Assembly: GCA_003489085.1 (NCBI GenBank)
Contig: DNJM01000202.1
Coordinates: 1-6,787 of the forward strand
DNA: 6,787 nt
Direction: 5' to 3'
Source: Lachnospiraceae bacterium
GTDB taxonomy: Bacteria; Bacillota; Clostridia; Lachnospirales; Lachnospiraceae
Shown: positions 5,931-6,787 of the stretch, piece by piece
Layout: every line of letters starts with the position of its first letter
Position numbering within the stretch: the stretch's first letter is position 1
Position numbers and translations under genes: made by a program
The notes under the pieces: generated by a model
The model's database searches: none
What the model saw: the letters and a program-made list of their open reading frames with translations, nothing else
What the model was told of the DNA's origin: nothing

Positions 5931-6787
5931 ATGAGCAGTATATTTGTTTGGAAGGAGAAACTACTGAGGCTGTACGCAAAGTATTCGATCTATGTGGATA
6001 AAGCACTGCAGTTTGTACTTGCTTTCGCTGCTTTCTGGCTGATCAGTTCGAAGATTGGTTATATGAAGCCGCTGACACAGCAGGTTGTGACGATGGTGTT
6101 GGCTGTTATCTGTACATTTCTGCCGATGGTATTTACAGCAATTACAGCCGCAGCCCTGGTGATTGCCCATCTGACCTCTTTGTCTTTGGGAGTGGCAGCA
6201 GCAACTGCCGCAGTTTTCTTAGTAATGTTTATTTTTTACTTTCGATTTGCAGGGGGAACAGCAATCATTGCCCTTTTGATGCCACTCGCATTTTTCCTGA
6301 AAATTCCATATGCAATACCGATTATATGGGGGCTGATTGGTACTCCTGTCTGTGTGATTCCGATCGCATGCGGTACGATAGTATATTTTATTATTTCCTA
6401 TGTGAATACTTCTGCAACTGTCATTAAAGGATCTTCAGATAAGATTGTACAGCAGATTACAGTATATATTCAGAGGGTATTTCAGAACAGAGAAATGTGG
6501 CTTGCAATTGCAGCATTTGTGCTTTGTCTTTTAATAGTGTATACGATCCGCAGACTTTCCATAGATCATGCATGGGAAATTTCCATTGTGTGCGGAGCCA
6601 TTACCAATCTGGTTGTGATGGTAGCCGGTGATCTGATGCTGGATATACATACAGAATATCTGCAGGTAATTGCCGGAGGAGCTGCGAGTGCACTGCTTGC
6701 TTTTCTGGTGCAGTTCTTTGTGTTTACGGTAGATTATTCCAGGACAGAACGGCTTCAATTTGAAGATGATGAATATTATTATTATGT
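5931..6787 (+). CDS. Polytopic membrane protein, function unknown (3' truncated by window)
   Basis: The frame is open from the ATG at 5931 to the window edge: 285 complete codons with no stop. After a basic N-terminus (KEKLLRLYAKYSIYVDKAL) come about eight predicted membrane segments, roughly at residues 25-40, 51-80, 86-106, 108-123, 129-158, 188-206, 214-237 and 244-268; the two long stretches could each be a bent or re-entrant pair. A mostly polar segment of about 28 residues (159-187, with GSSDKIVQQITVYIQRVFQN) separates the fifth and sixth. The last helix runs into an acidic, tyrosine-rich sequence, TERLQFEDDEYYYY (272-285), which looks like the start of a cytoplasmic tail. I see no transporter, ABC or enzyme motif. 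This architecture resembles uncharacterised proteins I associate with Lachnospiraceae, but that is recollection. A role in the cell envelope is a guess only. Confidence 0.85.
   Translation, partial: MSSIFVWKEKLLRLYAKYSIYVDKALQFVLAFAAFWLISSKIGYMKPLTQQVVTMVLAVICTFLPMVFTAITAAALVIAHLTSLSLGVAAATAAVFLVMFIFYFRFAGGTAIIALLMPLAFFLKIPYAIPIIWGLIGTPVCVIPIACGTIVYFIISYVNTSATVIKGSSDKIVQQITVYIQRVFQNREMWLAIAAFVLCLLIVYTIRRLSIDHAWEISIVCGAITNLVVMVAGDLMLDIHTEYLQVIAGGAASALLAFLVQFFVFTVDYSRTERLQFEDDEYYYY

Overview
The window is an ordinary-looking stretch of a low-to-moderate GC Firmicutes chromosome. The protein sequences and the gene order uvrA - mreB/mbl - recD2 - comF suggest a clostridial species, most likely of the family Lachnospiraceae. 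This placement is inferred from resemblance and could not be checked by a search. All genes lie on the + strand, and strong AGGAGG-type ribosome binding sites precede most of them. I saw no tRNA, rRNA, CRISPR array, insertion sequence or phage gene.

Layout: (1) 1-1296, the 3' part of uvrA, the damage-recognition ATPase of nucleotide excision repair, cut by the window edge. (2) 1297-1435, an intergenic stretch with a good SigA-type promoter and a GC-rich structured leader. (3) 1436-2425, a complete MreB/Mbl-type bacterial actin. (4) 2426-2492, a short gap holding a terminator-like hairpin and a strong ribosome binding site. (5) 2493-4733, recD2, a RecBC-independent SF1B DNA helicase. (6) 4742-5473, comF, 8 bases downstream of recD2 and probably translationally coupled to it. 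(7) 5474-5534, a short gap preceded by an extended -10 promoter that begins inside the comF end. (8) 5535-5930, a 131-residue protein with two membrane helices and a basic coiled-coil tail. (9) From 5931 to beyond the window edge, a polytopic membrane protein with about eight helices, its ATG directly following the TAA of the preceding gene.

UvrA and RecD2 act on damaged or stalled DNA, ComF is linked to DNA uptake or recombination, and the MreB homologue organises cell-wall synthesis. The two membrane genes at the end have no function I can assign. They look like a co-expressed pair with their own promoter and are the least understood part of the window. I did not find convincing evidence of an exotic new system. 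The points worth a second look are that membrane pair, the mreB leader with three ATGs in three frames, and the hairpin between mreB and recD2.
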